A stretch of 64,000 nt of DNA from Longispora fulva (lineage in GTDB: Bacteria > Actinomycetota > Actinomycetes > Mycobacteriales > Micromonosporaceae). The DNA lies in the NCBI RefSeq assembly GCF_015751905.1, contig NZ_JADOUF010000001.1:4154001-4218000 (forward strand), given 5' to 3'. Within the stretch, counting starts at the first letter, position 1; every line of letters begins with the position of its first letter. The notes under the pieces were generated by a model. It was not told where the DNA came from. It searched no databases and worked only from the letters and a program-made list of their open reading frames with translations. Both the position numbers and the translations under genes were made by a program. Positions 43,993 to 55,212 of the stretch are shown here, in pieces.

Positions 43993-44046
43993 GCTAGAAC
44001 GCCCCGATGGCGCGTGCCGCGCCCGGCTAGAACGCCCCACGCCCGG

Positions 44047-44065
<19 letters not shown>
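43993..44065 (-). repeat. three tandem copies of a gene's 3' end
   Basis: The last codons and stop of the 185-residue protein gene (encoding GRGAF-stop) lie in a 20-bp unit GTTAGAACGCCCCGCGCCCG (44046-44065). It is repeated with two changes at 44026-44045 and again at 43993-44025, where 13 extra bases are inserted. Each copy contains GAACGCCCC next to CTA or TTA, so each regenerates a stop on the minus strand. Confidence 0.75.
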
Positions 44066-46605
<2,540 letters not shown>

Positions 46606-46649
46606 CGCTCCGATGCTACGTGTCGGGGGTGTCCCATACTCTTGACGGC

Positions 46650-47480
46650 ATGACGACGACCGAGCACGCGGAGCCACGACGGGTCGCCCTGTCGCCGTCG
46701 CGGGCCGCCGACTTCAAGACGTGTCCGCTGCTCTACCGGCTGCGGGCCATCGACCGGCTGCCCGAGCTGCCCACGCCGGAGATGGCCAGGGGCACCCTGG
46801 TGCACTCGGTGCTGGAGCACCTCTTCGATCTGCCTCCGGCTGAGCGCACGCCGGAGCGGGCGGCGGAGATGGTCGCCCCGGAGTGGTCCCGGATGAGCGG
46901 GGAGGCCCCGGACCTGGCGGCCCTGTTCGACGGCGGCGAGGCACCGGCGGAGTGGCTGGCGTCGGCGGAGGAGCTGCTCGGGGGCTACTTCACCCTGGAG
47001 GACCCGACCCGGCTGGAGCCGGCCGAGCGGGAGAGCATGATCGAGGCCGAGCTGCCCTCCGGGCTGCTGCTGCGCGGCTTCATCGACCGCCTCGACGCCT
47101 CCCCCGCCGGTGATCTGCGGGTCGTCGACTACAAGACCGGCAGCGCGCCCCGGGAGGCGTTCGAGGCCAAGGCCCTGTTCCAGCTCAAGTTCTACGCGCT
47201 GATGCTGCTGCGCACCCGGGGCGTCGTGCCCCGGGCGCTGCGGCTGCTGTATCTGCGCGACCGGGCGGTGTGCGACTACACCCCGGACGGGGCCGAGGAG
47301 CTGGAGCGGTTCGAGCGCAACCTGGAGGCCCTGTGGCGGGCCATCACCACCGCCACGGAGAACCGGGACTTCCGGCCCCAGCCGAGCAAGCTGTGCGGCT
47401 GGTGCCGGCACCAGGCCCACTGCCCGGAGTTCGGCGGCACCCCGCCGCCCTGGCCCGAGCAGCCCGGGCCCACGCCGTGA
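46650..47480 (+). CDS. RecB/Cas4-like PD-(D/E)XK nuclease family protein
   Basis: A 276-residue protein. The N-terminal SPSRAADFKTCPLLYRLRAI has the first cluster cysteine, and the C-terminal LCGWCRHQAHCPEF the other three, the iron-sulfur arrangement of Cas4/AddB-type nucleases. Between them are GTLVHSVLEHLF, LRGFIDRLD and LRVVDYKTG, the nuclease motifs with the catalytic D and D-x-K. It is an orphan RecB-like exonuclease common in actinobacteria, probably in DNA repair. No strong ribosome site precedes ATG 46650. Its stop overlaps the histidine kinase GTG. Confidence 0.92.
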   Translation: MTTTEHAEPRRVALSPSRAADFKTCPLLYRLRAIDRLPELPTPEMARGTLVHSVLEHLFDLPPAERTPERAAEMVAPEWSRMSGEAPDLAALFDGGEAPAEWLASAEELLGGYFTLEDPTRLEPAERESMIEAELPSGLLLRGFIDRLDASPAGDLRVVDYKTGSAPREAFEAKALFQLKFYALMLLRTRGVVPRALRLLYLRDRAVCDYTPDGAEELERFERNLEALWRAITTATENRDFRPQPSKLCGWCRHQAHCPEFGGTPPPWPEQPGPTP

Positions 47481-48679
47481 TCGGCAAGTGGCTGCGTGCC
47501 CACCCGCTGGCGGCGGACTCGGCGCTGGCCGCGTCGCTCGGCCTGTTCGCGGTGCTGGGTGGGCTGGTGTCCCCGCCGGAGTTCCGGACGGACAATCCGG
47601 TGTGGCTGACGGTTATCTGGTCGGCCGTCGCGGTGGTGCCGATCGCCGTGCGCCGCCGGTGGCTGGTGCCGGGACTGGTGGCGACCGTGGCGATGTGCCT
47701 GGTGTCGCAGCTGCACCTGATGTCGGGCGCGGAGTCGTACTCGCTGATGGTGCTCACGTACACGATGGCGGCCTACTGGTCCCTGCGCCGCGCGCTCCTG
47801 GTCGCCGTCCCGGTCTGGGCCGGCATCATGGTGTTCTACGTGGTGCTGCACCACTACGGGGTCGTCGAGCAGCAGGCCTGGTTCAGCTCCCCCGAGCTGT
47901 TGTTCTTCTCCAACTCGGCCGTGTTGACGTTCACGCTGCTGATCGGCCGGCTGAACAAGACCCGCCGGCTCGTGGAGTCCGACCTGCGGGAGCGGACCAG
48001 GATCGCGGAGACCACCCGCCAGGCCCTCGCGGACCAGGCCGTGGCCGACGAGCGGCGTCGGATCGCCCGGGAGCTGCACGACGTGGTGGCCCACCACGTG
48101 AGCGTGATGGGCATCCTGGCCACCGGGGCCCGCCGGTCGATGGCGACGAACCCGGCGGCGGCCGACGCGGCGCTGAGCACGATCGAGGAGACCGGGCGCA
48201 CGACCCTGCGGGAGCTGCGCCGGCTGCTGAACATCATGCGCACCGACGACGACGGGGCCGACCTGGCCCCGCAGCCGAGTCTGGCCGGGGTGGAGTCGCT
48301 GATCGAGCAGTTGCGCGAGGCGGGGCTGCCGGTGCGGCTGGAGGTGCTCGGCGAGCCGTACGACCTGGATCCCGGGGTCGCGTTGACGATCTACCGGATC
48401 GTGCAGGAGGCGCTGACGAACACGCTCAAGCACGCCGGGCCGGCCACGGCCGAGGTGCGGTTGACGTTCGGGGACGAGGCCGTGGAGGTCGAGGCGACCG
48501 ACGACGGGCGCGGGCCGTCGGTGCGGCCGAACGTGGCCGGGCACGGCCTGGTCGGGGTCCGCGAGCGGGTCGCGCTGTACGGCGGACAGCTGCGGCTCGG
48601 CCCCCGTCCGGGTGGCGGATTCCGGATAGCGGCCAGCATCCCCATGGACCGACCAGGTAGCGTCACTGAACGTGAATAG
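47477..48679 (+). CDS. sensor histidine kinase (NarL/DesK type)
   Basis: A 400-residue membrane kinase. Five or six helices occupy the first 165 residues, with little outside sequence, which suggests sensing within the membrane. RRIARELHDVVAHHVSVMGI is the HisKA_3 dimerisation helix with phospho-accepting His201, and an HATPase domain with DDGRGPSVRPNVAGHGLVGV closes it. It starts with GTG overlapping the nuclease stop and overlaps the response-regulator gene by 8 bases. The system precedes an ABC transporter and may control it, as in cell-envelope stress or antibiotic defence systems. Confidence 0.93.
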   Translation: MIGKWLRAHPLAADSALAASLGLFAVLGGLVSPPEFRTDNPVWLTVIWSAVAVVPIAVRRRWLVPGLVATVAMCLVSQLHLMSGAESYSLMVLTYTMAAYWSLRRALLVAVPVWAGIMVFYVVLHHYGVVEQQAWFSSPELLFFSNSAVLTFTLLIGRLNKTRRLVESDLRERTRIAETTRQALADQAVADERRRIARELHDVVAHHVSVMGILATGARRSMATNPAAADAALSTIEETGRTTLRELRRLLNIMRTDDDGADLAPQPSLAGVESLIEQLREAGLPVRLEVLGEPYDLDPGVALTIYRIVQEALTNTLKHAGPATAEVRLTFGDEAVEVEATDDGRGPSVRPNVAGHGLVGVRERVALYGGQLRLGPRPGGGFRIAASIPMDRPGSVTERE

Positions 48680-49349
48680 CGGTCAGCTCCCGGTCCGAGT
48701 CCTGCTCGTCGACGACCAGCCCCTGCTGCGCACGGGGTTCCGCATGGTGCTGGGTGCGGAGAGTGATCTGGACATCGTCGGCGAGGCCGGCGACGGCGCG
48801 GAGGCGGTGGACCTGGCCCGCCGGCTGCTGCCGGACGTGGTGCTGATGGACATCCGGATGCCCCGGATGGACGGGGTGGCGGCGACGAAGGCGATCGTGG
48901 ACGCCCGGCTGCCGGTCCGGGTGCTGATCCTGACGACGTTCGACCTGGACGAGTACGTGGTGAGCGCGCTGCGCGCCGGGGCCAGCGGTTTCCTGGCCAA
49001 GGACGTGCCGGCCGAAGACCTGGTGTCGGCGATCCGCACGGTGGCGGCCGGCGAGGCCGTGGTGGCCCCGCGCCTGTTGCGCCGGCTCCTCGACCAGGTC
49101 GTGGAACACCTGCCCGACCCGAACATGAACCCGACGAAGGCTCTGAGCGCCCTCACGGAGCGTGAGCGGGAGGTGCTGGGGCTGATGGCCCGGGGGCTGT
49201 CGAACGCGGAGATCGCGAAGGAGTTGTCCGTGTCGGAGACGACGGTGAAGACCCACGTCGGCCACGTGCTGACCAAGCTCAATCTCCGGGACCGGGTGCA
49301 GGCCGTGGTCCTCGCGTACGAGTCGGGTCTCATCCGCCCCAACGCGTAG
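48672..49349 (+). CDS. LuxR/NarL-type response regulator
   Basis: A 225-residue regulator. The receiver has VLLVDDQPLLRTGFRMVL, phospho-acceptor Asp60 in VLMDIRMP, and the Thr and Lys positions in LILTTFD and FLAKDVP. The C-terminal LuxR helix-turn-helix reads LTEREREVLGLMARGLSNAE with VSETTVKTHVGHVLTKL. It is the partner of the histidine kinase, with overlapping genes. The ABC transporter 115 bases downstream is the likely target. Confidence 0.95.
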   Translation: MNSGQLPVRVLLVDDQPLLRTGFRMVLGAESDLDIVGEAGDGAEAVDLARRLLPDVVLMDIRMPRMDGVAATKAIVDARLPVRVLILTTFDLDEYVVSALRAGASGFLAKDVPAEDLVSAIRTVAAGEAVVAPRLLRRLLDQVVEHLPDPNMNPTKALSALTEREREVLGLMARGLSNAEIAKELSVSETTVKTHVGHVLTKLNLRDRVQAVVLAYESGLIRPNA

Positions 49350-49464
49350 ATCGTCTCGTCCCCTGGGGGGAGCCCGAAACATTCCGGAGCACGACTCGCC
49401 CGGCTGATCGGCCGCCTACTGTCACTCTTAGATACCTCCGCCACGGGGATAAAAGGGGACAGCA

Positions 49465-50226
49465 GTGACTTCAGCGGTAAAGTCGGTCGCGGCGCGTGCG
49501 TCCGATGTGTGGAAGGTGTACGGGCAGGGCGAGGCGCAGGTGATCGCGTTGCGGGGCATCAACGTGGAGCTGGCGCAGGGGCAGTTCACGGCGATCATGG
49601 GTCCGTCGGGGTCGGGTAAGTCGACGTTGATGCACTGTCTGGCGGGTTTGGACACGGTGACCCGTGGTGATCTGTTCGTGGGTGACACCCAGGTCAACAA
49701 GCTGTCGGACAGCGGGTTGACGAAGTTGCGCCGGGACAAGATCGGTTTCATCTTCCAGCAGTTCAACCTGCTGCCCACCCTCACGGCGGAGGAGAACATT
49801 CTGCTGCCGTTGTCGATCGCCGGCCGTAAACCCGATCAGGCCTGGTACGACACGGTCATCAAGACCGTCGGGCTCGAGGACCGCCTCAAGCACAAGCCCA
49901 CCGAACTGTCGGGCGGTCAGCAGCAGCGCGTGGCGTGCGCCCGCGCCCTCGTCTCCCGCCCCGATGTGATCTTCGCCGACGAACCCACCGGAAACCTCGA
50001 CTCACGCTCCGGTGCTGAGGTCCTCAACTTCCTGCGCAACTCCGTGCGCGACTTCGGCCAGACCATCGTCATGGTCACCCACGACCCCACCGCCGCCTCC
50101 TACGCCGACCGGGTCATCTTCCTCGCCGACGGCCAGATCGTCGACGAACTCCTCGAACCCACCGTCGACCAGGTCCACGACAAACTCAAGAGCCTGGACC
50201 CCCACGCCCACAGCGGTGACGTCTGA
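49465..50226 (+). CDS. ABC transporter ATP-binding protein (MacB/LolD type)
   Basis: A 253-residue ATPase. Walker [11 protein letters not shown]-loop [10 protein letters not shown], signature [15 protein letters not shown], Walker [13 protein letters not shown] and the switch His in MVTHDP are all present. The D-loop and [10 protein letters not shown] are typical of the MacB/LolD/FtsE branch that works with FtsX-type permeases. AAAAGGGG lies upstream of the GTG. The stop overlaps the permease ATG as TGATG. Confidence 0.96.
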   Translation: MTSAVKSVAARASDVWKVYGQGEAQVIALRGINVELAQGQFTAIMGPSGSGKSTLMHCLAGLDTVTRGDLFVGDTQVNKLSDSGLTKLRRDKIGFIFQQFNLLPTLTAEENILLPLSIAGRKPDQAWYDTVIKTVGLEDRLKHKPTELSGGQQQRVACARALVSRPDVIFADEPTGNLDSRSGAEVLNFLRNSVRDFGQTIVMVTHDPTAASYADRVIFLADGQIVDELLEPTVDQVHDKLKSLDPHAHSGDV

Positions 50227-52772
50227 TGCTCAAAGCAACCCTGAAAAGCCTCCTGTCCCGCAAACTCCGACTCGTCCTGTCAGCACTCGCCGTCGTCCTC
50301 GGCGTCATGTTCGTCTCCGGCTCCTTCGTGCTGACCGACACCCTGGGCAAGTCCTTCGACGGGCTGTTCTCCTCGGCGTTCTCCGCCATCGACGTGCAGG
50401 TGGCCCCGAAGGCGAAGCCGGCCGACAACGGCCAGCAGTCGGTGGACACCGTGCCGGCGTCCGTGGTGGACCAGGTCCGCTCCACGTCGGGAGTGAAGAA
50501 GGCCGAGGGCCAGGTCTTCGTCGACGGCGCCAAGGTGATCGGCAAGAACAACAAGCTGATCCCCGGCAGCGTGCGGTTCGGCACGAACTGGATCGACGGC
50601 GCGGCCATCGTGGAGATGCGCGAGGGCGTCAGCCCGAAGGTGGACGACGAGATCGTCGTCAACAAGCTGCTGGCTGACGCGTCCGGCTACAAGGTCGGCG
50701 ACTCGGTGCAGGTGCTGACGCCGTTCCAACCGAAGAAGGCGTACAAGATCGTCGGGGTGTTCGGGTACACCGGCGCCCGGGACTCGCTGCTCGGCGAGCA
50801 GACGGTCGCGTTCACCACGAAGGCCGCCCAGGAGAACATGCTGGGCAAGACCGGGGTGTTCAACTCGATCGAGGTGCAGGCCACCTCCGGGGTGAAGCCG
50901 GAGAAGGTCCGCGACGACCTGCGCGCGGCCCTCGGCGACAACTACGCGGTGAAGACCGGCAAGGAGCTCACGAAGGAGCAGACGGACCAGGTCCAGAAGG
51001 GTCTGAGCTTCTTCAACTACATCCTGCTGGGCTTCGCGGCGGTGTCGCTGCTGGTCGGCATCTTCCTGATCGTGAACACGTTCTCGATCATCGTGGCGCA
51101 GCGGACCCGGGAACTGGCCCTGATGCGGGCCCTGGGTGCGAGCGGCGGCCAGGTGATCAACTCGGTGATCATCGAGGCGCTGGTCATCGGCCTGATCGCC
51201 TCGATCCTCGGCCTCGCCGCCGGTGTCGGGGTGGGCGCGCTGCTGATCCTCGCGATCGGCTCGGGCTTCGGCGGCATCTCGCTGAGCACCCTGACCGTGC
51301 CGACGAGCGCCGTCATCGCCGCCTTCGCCGTCGGCATCCTGGTCACCCTGGTCGCGGCCGTCGTGCCGGCTGTCCGGGCCTCCCGGATCCCGCCGATCGC
51401 CGCCATGCGCGACGCGGTCAACGTCAGTAAGCCGCTGACCAAGCTGACCATCTTCGGCGGCGTGGTCACCGCGCTGGGCGTGGCCGGGCTGTGGTGGGCG
51501 CTGTCGGGTTCGGCCAAGGGCGGGGCGTTCGGGCTCGCGCTCGGCGGCGGCCTGCTGCTGTCGTTCGTCGGCGTGGCGCTGCTCACCCCGATGATCGGCA
51601 AGCCGGTGGTCTCGCTGCTGGCGCTGCCGTTCTCCTGGTCGATGCCGGGCAAGCTGGGTCGGGGCAACTCGTCCCGCAACCCGCGTCGGACCGCGATCAC
51701 GGCCGCCGCCCTCATGATCGGCATCGCGCTGATCACCGGCGTGAGCGTGGTGCTGACCTCGCTGAAGGCCACCATCACCAAGAGCCTGGACACCGGGATG
51801 TCCGCCGAGCTGATCGTCTCGGGCGAGCAGACCGGGCCGACGCCGCCCACGTTCGAGACGGCGGCCCTGCCGAAGATCAAGTCGATCGCCGGCGTGCACG
51901 GCGTCACCGGGGTGTACTTCGACCAGGTGACCGCGAACGACAAGGACGCGATCGCCGGCGTGTACAGCGACCTGCCGACCGCCGTCGACGTTCTGAAGAT
52001 CAAGACGACGGCCGGCACCGTGGGCACCCTGGCTCCCGGCGAGGTGCTGACCAGCGCCAAGCACGCCAAGGACGACAACCTGTCCATCGGCAGCACCGTG
52101 AAGCTGCAGGGCGTGAAGGGCGATCCGGTCAGCTACAAGGTGGCCGGCATCTACGCCGACAACGACCTCCTGCGCAACTTCACGTACCTGCTGCCCACCG
52201 GTGCGGTGGACAACTTCCGGATCCCCAACCCGGTGCAGGCGTACGTCAAGCTCGACGACGGCGCCAAGGTGGCCACGGTCAAGGCCGAGGTGGACAAGGT
52301 CCTGGCCGACAGCCCCGAGGTCACGGTCACCGACCGCAGCTCCTTCGTGGAGCAGCAGACCAAGGGCCTGGACAGCCTGATCGTGATCATCCAGATCCTG
52401 CTGTCGCTGGCGATCATCATCGCGGTCCTCGGGGTCATCAACACCCTGGCCCTGTCGATGATCGAGCGCACGAAGGAACTCGGCCTGCTCCGCGCCGTCG
52501 GCATGGGGAGGGCCCAGATGATGGGGATGGTCACCGTCGAATCGGTGGTGATCTCGGTGTTCGGCGCGCTGCTGGGCATCGGCGTCGGCGTGGCGCTGGG
52601 CGCCGCCATCGTCCGGGCGCTCAAGGACCAGGGCTTCAGCAGCTTCGCGCTGCCGTGGGGCCAGATGATCGGGTACCTGATCTTCGCAGCGGTCATCGGC
52701 GTCATCGCCGCCGTGATCCCGGCGATCCGGGCCGCGCGGACCGACGTGCTGAAGGCCATCTCCTACGAGTAG
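50226..52772 (+). CDS. FtsX-like ABC permease (two-repeat type)
   Basis: An 848-residue permease with two repeated units. Each has a large extracellular domain (about residues 45-245 and 520-690) followed by three helices with the FtsX core (AQRTRELALMRALGASGGQV and ERTKELGLLRAVGMGRAQMM), plus an N-terminal helix and a helix pair between. The arrangement matches the actinobacterial FtsX-like transporters that act in lipid, peptide or antibiotic export by mechanotransmission. It is translationally coupled to the ATPase and ends at a strong terminator. Confidence 0.94.
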   Translation: MLKATLKSLLSRKLRLVLSALAVVLGVMFVSGSFVLTDTLGKSFDGLFSSAFSAIDVQVAPKAKPADNGQQSVDTVPASVVDQVRSTSGVKKAEGQVFVDGAKVIGKNNKLIPGSVRFGTNWIDGAAIVEMREGVSPKVDDEIVVNKLLADASGYKVGDSVQVLTPFQPKKAYKIVGVFGYTGARDSLLGEQTVAFTTKAAQENMLGKTGVFNSIEVQATSGVKPEKVRDDLRAALGDNYAVKTGKELTKEQTDQVQKGLSFFNYILLGFAAVSLLVGIFLIVNTFSIIVAQRTRELALMRALGASGGQVINSVIIEALVIGLIASILGLAAGVGVGALLILAIGSGFGGISLSTLTVPTSAVIAAFAVGILVTLVAAVVPAVRASRIPPIAAMRDAVNVSKPLTKLTIFGGVVTALGVAGLWWALSGSAKGGAFGLALGGGLLLSFVGVALLTPMIGKPVVSLLALPFSWSMPGKLGRGNSSRNPRRTAITAAALMIGIALITGVSVVLTSLKATITKSLDTGMSAELIVSGEQTGPTPPTFETAALPKIKSIAGVHGVTGVYFDQVTANDKDAIAGVYSDLPTAVDVLKIKTTAGTVGTLAPGEVLTSAKHAKDDNLSIGSTVKLQGVKGDPVSYKVAGIYADNDLLRNFTYLLPTGAVDNFRIPNPVQAYVKLDDGAKVATVKAEVDKVLADSPEVTVTDRSSFVEQQTKGLDSLIVIIQILLSLAIIIAVLGVINTLALSMIERTKELGLLRAVGMGRAQMMGMVTVESVVISVFGALLGIGVGVALGAAIVRALKDQGFSSFALPWGQMIGYLIFAAVIGVIAAVIPAIRAARTDVLKAISYE

Positions 52773-52782
52773 CCGCCCAGTG

Positions 52783-52819
52783 AAAGGGGGCCCCACCATC
52801 CGGTGGGGCCCCCTTTTTT
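52783..52819 (+). terminator. rho-independent terminator of the ABC transporter operon
   Basis: AAAGGGGGCCCCACC (52783-52797) pairs exactly with 52802-52816 around ATCC, and six T residues lie at 52814-52819. This is the clearest intrinsic terminator in the window. Confidence 0.92.
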
Positions 52820-52844
52820 CGGGCGGGCGGGTAGCTTTCCCCGG

Positions 52845-53543
52845 ATGAGACTCACTGTCGTGGGATGCGCGGGTTCGACCACCGGCCCGGACTCGGCCTG
52901 CTCCAGCTATCTCGTCGAAGAGGACGGCCACCGCCTCGTCCTCGACCTCGGCGCCGGCGCGTCCGGCCCCCTGCAGCGCTACGCCGACCCGCTCGACATC
53001 GACACCGTCATCCTGTCGCACGCCCACTCCGACCACTGGAGCGATACGACCCAGCTCGGCTACCACCGGGCCCGGGCCGGAAAGCCGGTCACGGTGATCG
53101 GACCGTCGGACATGCACGAGGTGCTGACCACGAACCCGGACACGTTCGACACCACGGTCGCGACGGCCGGCGACCGGACGATCGGCCCGTTCGCGGTCCG
53201 CCTCGGCCGGGTCCGGCACGGGAACCTCGAGTGCTGGGCCACCCGGATCGGCGACGCGTTGTGTTACACGGCCGACACCGAGCCGTGCCCGGAGGTCGAG
53301 GAGCTGGCCGCCGGCTGCCGGGTGCTGCTCGCGGAGGCATCCGGCCTCGACGCCGACGGCCCGCTGCGCGGCCACCTCACGGCAGGCGACGCGGCCCGGC
53401 TCGCCGCCCGGTCCGGCGCGCGGCTGCTGATCCTCACCCACCTGCGCGCCTGGCAGGACCCGCTCGCGTTGCTGGACGAGGCCCATGCGATCGCAGGCTG
53501 CCAGGTCGTGCTGGCCACTCCCGGCCTGCGGGTCGCCCTGTAA
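52845..53543 (+). CDS. metallo-beta-lactamase-fold hydrolase (RNase Z/MBL-like)
   Basis: A 232-residue protein. VVGCAGSTTGPDSACSSYLV is the N-terminus of the lactamase_B_2/RNase Z-like group. LSHAHSDHWSD is the HxHxDH metal site, with further ligands in RHGNLECW, YTADTEP and ILTHLRAW. Enzymes of this group hydrolyse phosphodiesters, cyclic nucleotides or other esters; the substrate is not clear. The gene begins 25 bases after a terminator T-run, so it has its own promoter. A repeat copy (D) lies 7 bases after its stop. Confidence 0.9.
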   Translation: MRLTVVGCAGSTTGPDSACSSYLVEEDGHRLVLDLGAGASGPLQRYADPLDIDTVILSHAHSDHWSDTTQLGYHRARAGKPVTVIGPSDMHEVLTTNPDTFDTTVATAGDRTIGPFAVRLGRVRHGNLECWATRIGDALCYTADTEPCPEVEELAAGCRVLLAEASGLDADGPLRGHLTAGDAARLAARSGARLLILTHLRAWQDPLALLDEAHAIAGCQVVLATPGLRVAL

Positions 53544-53550
53544 GTTCAGA

Positions 53551-53573
53551 CGGTTACGGCGGGGCGTCCCCGG
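53551..53573 (-). repeat. dispersed intergenic repeat, copy D
   Basis: On the plus strand CGGTTACGG is followed by CGGGGCGTCCCCGG. This is the reverse-complement orientation of copies A-C, with the spacer one base shorter. It starts seven bases after the stop of the metallo-beta-lactamase gene, so relative to the coding strand it has the same position and direction as copies A and C. Confidence 0.6.
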
Positions 53574-53707
53574 CACGCACCGGTCCGAGGCGCACTGCCG
53601 CCCGGCGTCCCGGGGCGTCCCCTGTGGCACATGTGGCGTGGCGTCCACCGCCACCCCAGCTCACGGCTCCGGCGCTCCGTGCCGTAGGCGTCCTGCCGTT
53701 TATGTGG

Positions 53708-54187
53708 CTAGTTCGGCGTCGCCCGGTCACGGAGCTGGCCGATGGAGTCCACGTACTTCAGGACGAGCCGCGCGAAGTCGAGCCGGTCGCGCTCGGTCCA
53801 GTCCGCCGTGATGTGCAGGAACGCCTCGCGCTGCTGCTCACGGAACCGGCCGAGCAGCGCCACGCCCTCGTCGCTGAGTTGGAGGATGGTCCGCCGGCCG
53901 TCGCGCTGCGAGGCGGCCCGGACCAGGTACCCGGCCGAGATGCAGTCGGAGACCATCCGGCTGGCGACGGACGGGTCCACGGCGAGGCTGGCGGCGACCG
54001 CGCCGACGGTCACTTCGCCCTCGACGTCGCCCTCCTCGACGATGGTGAGCACCAGGGTCCGGCTCAGGTCCTTCGCCGGCACCGGGTTCTCCACCTGGGT
54101 CAGCACCGTGCGCCGCATCTTCCGGAACGCCGGCCCGACCGAGGTCAGCAGCTCAGCGGCCTCTTCCTCGCTGTATCCACTCTCCAT
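53708..54187 (-). CDS. MarR family transcriptional regulator
   Basis: A 159-residue winged-helix protein. The core reads VTVGAVAASLAVDPSVASRM with VSDCISAGYLVRAASQRDGR, where DGRR is the wing typical of MarR. It should bind as a dimer to palindromes and be released by phenolic or oxidative ligands. It diverges from the NAD(P)-binding gene across an 87-bp region with nested palindromes, so it probably represses that gene and itself. Confidence 0.9.
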   Translation of the reverse strand: MESGYSEEEAAELLTSVGPAFRKMRRTVLTQVENPVPAKDLSRTLVLTIVEEGDVEGEVTVGAVAASLAVDPSVASRMVSDCISAGYLVRAASQRDGRRTILQLSDEGVALLGRFREQQREAFLHITADWTERDRLDFARLVLKYVDSIGQLRDRATPN

Positions 54188-54213
54188 GGCGCCATGCTAC
54201 CAACAATGATGTG

Positions 54214-54253
54214 TTGACACGAATACGTGTGCATGCAAGCATGCATTTGCACA
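54214..54253. promoter_or_regulatory. promoter and nested palindromes between MarR and the NAD(P)-binding gene
   Basis: A perfect -35 hexamer TTGACA (54214-54219) on the plus strand is followed by TGCATGCAAGCATGCA (54230-54245), an exact 16-bp palindrome. TGTGCA (54228) and TGCACA (54248) form a second, wider dyad around it. The region is a good candidate for MarR binding over the core promoter. Confidence 0.72.
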
Positions 54254-54274
54254 TCACAACGAATGGAGTTCGCC

Positions 54275-55102
54275 ATGACCACCCTGATCACCGGTGCCCG
54301 CGGCAAGGTCGGCCGCGCCGTCCTCGACCGCCTCCGGGCCGCCGACCACCCGACCCGCGCCGCCAGCAAGAACCCTGCGGAGCTCACCGTCCCCGCCGTC
54401 GAACTCGACCTCACCCGCCCCACCGCCGCGGCCCTCGACGGCATCCGCCAGGTCTTCCTGTACCCGGAGCCCGACGGCATCGCCGACCTGGTCACGGCCG
54501 CGGAGTCCGCCGGGGTCGAGCACATCGTGCTGCTGTCCTCGTCCTCGGTCCTGGGACCCGACGCCGACACCGACCCGCTCGCCCGGCCCAGCCTGCTCGT
54601 CGAGCGCGCCCTCGCCGACTCCCCGATCACCACGACCGTGCTGCGGCCGGACGCGTTCGCAAGCAACGCCCTCGGCTGGGCGTACCACCTGCGCTCCGGT
54701 CACCCGATCCGGCTCGCGTTCCCCGACGCCGGCATCGCCCCGATCCACCCCGACGACGTCGCCGACCTCGCCGTGGCCGCGCTGACCGGCGACGCGCTCA
54801 CCGGTCGGGCCGTCACCCTCACCGGCGGCGAGTCGGTCAGCTTCCGCGCCCAGCTGGACATCCTCGCCGAGCTGCTCGGACGCGAGATCCCCGTCGAGCG
54901 GATCACCCGCGCCGAGGCGGAGGAGCAGTTCGCGCAGCACATGCCGCCAGCCATGGCCGCCGCGTTGCACGACCTGTGGGAGCCCGTCGACGGCCACGCC
55001 GCCACCCTCGGCGACACCACGGAGACCCTGCTCGGCCGCCCCGCGCGCACGTTCGCACAGTGGGCGGCCGAGAACCTCGACGCCTTCCGGCCCCAGGGCT
55101 GA
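54275..55102 (+). CDS. NAD(P)H-binding NmrA-type oxidoreductase
   Basis: A 275-residue Rossmann protein starting at ATG 54275 with MTTLITGARGKVGRAVLDRL, the cofactor loop. VEHIVLLSSSSVLGPDADTD and LRPDAFASNALGWAYHLRSG follow the NmrA/QOR2 pattern. GGAG lies before the start. It belongs to the same broad family as the protein at 372-1208 but is not a close copy. Control by the divergent MarR repressor suggests a detoxifying quinone or aldehyde reductase; this is inference. Confidence 0.87.
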   Translation: MTTLITGARGKVGRAVLDRLRAADHPTRAASKNPAELTVPAVELDLTRPTAAALDGIRQVFLYPEPDGIADLVTAAESAGVEHIVLLSSSSVLGPDADTDPLARPSLLVERALADSPITTTVLRPDAFASNALGWAYHLRSGHPIRLAFPDAGIAPIHPDDVADLAVAALTGDALTGRAVTLTGGESVSFRAQLDILAELLGREIPVERITRAEAEEQFAQHMPPAMAAALHDLWEPVDGHAATLGDTTETLLGRPARTFAQWAAENLDAFRPQG

Positions 55103-55123
55103 GCGCACCCGGCGGACTCCGGC

Positions 55124-55179
55124 GCTCGCGGCTCGCGGCTCGCGGCTCCGGGATGGTGTGCGCACTGACGGCCGGAGCC
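55124..55179. repeat. short tandem repeat and hairpin after the NAD(P)-binding gene
   Basis: Three exact copies of GCTCGCG (55124-55144) are followed by GGCTCCGG (55144-55151), which pairs with CCGGAGCC (55172-55179). The hairpin lies between two convergent genes and may terminate both. Confidence 0.55.
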
Positions 55180-55212
55180 GCGGGAGCGTACCCGGAAAGG
55201 GGTGGTTCGGGG

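Noticed and set aside
50280-53654. A 1,124-codon minus-strand open frame
   Set aside because: It runs antisense through the FtsX permease, a T-run terminator and the metallo-beta-lactamase gene, and shows His/Gln/Asp-rich shadow composition with no domain.
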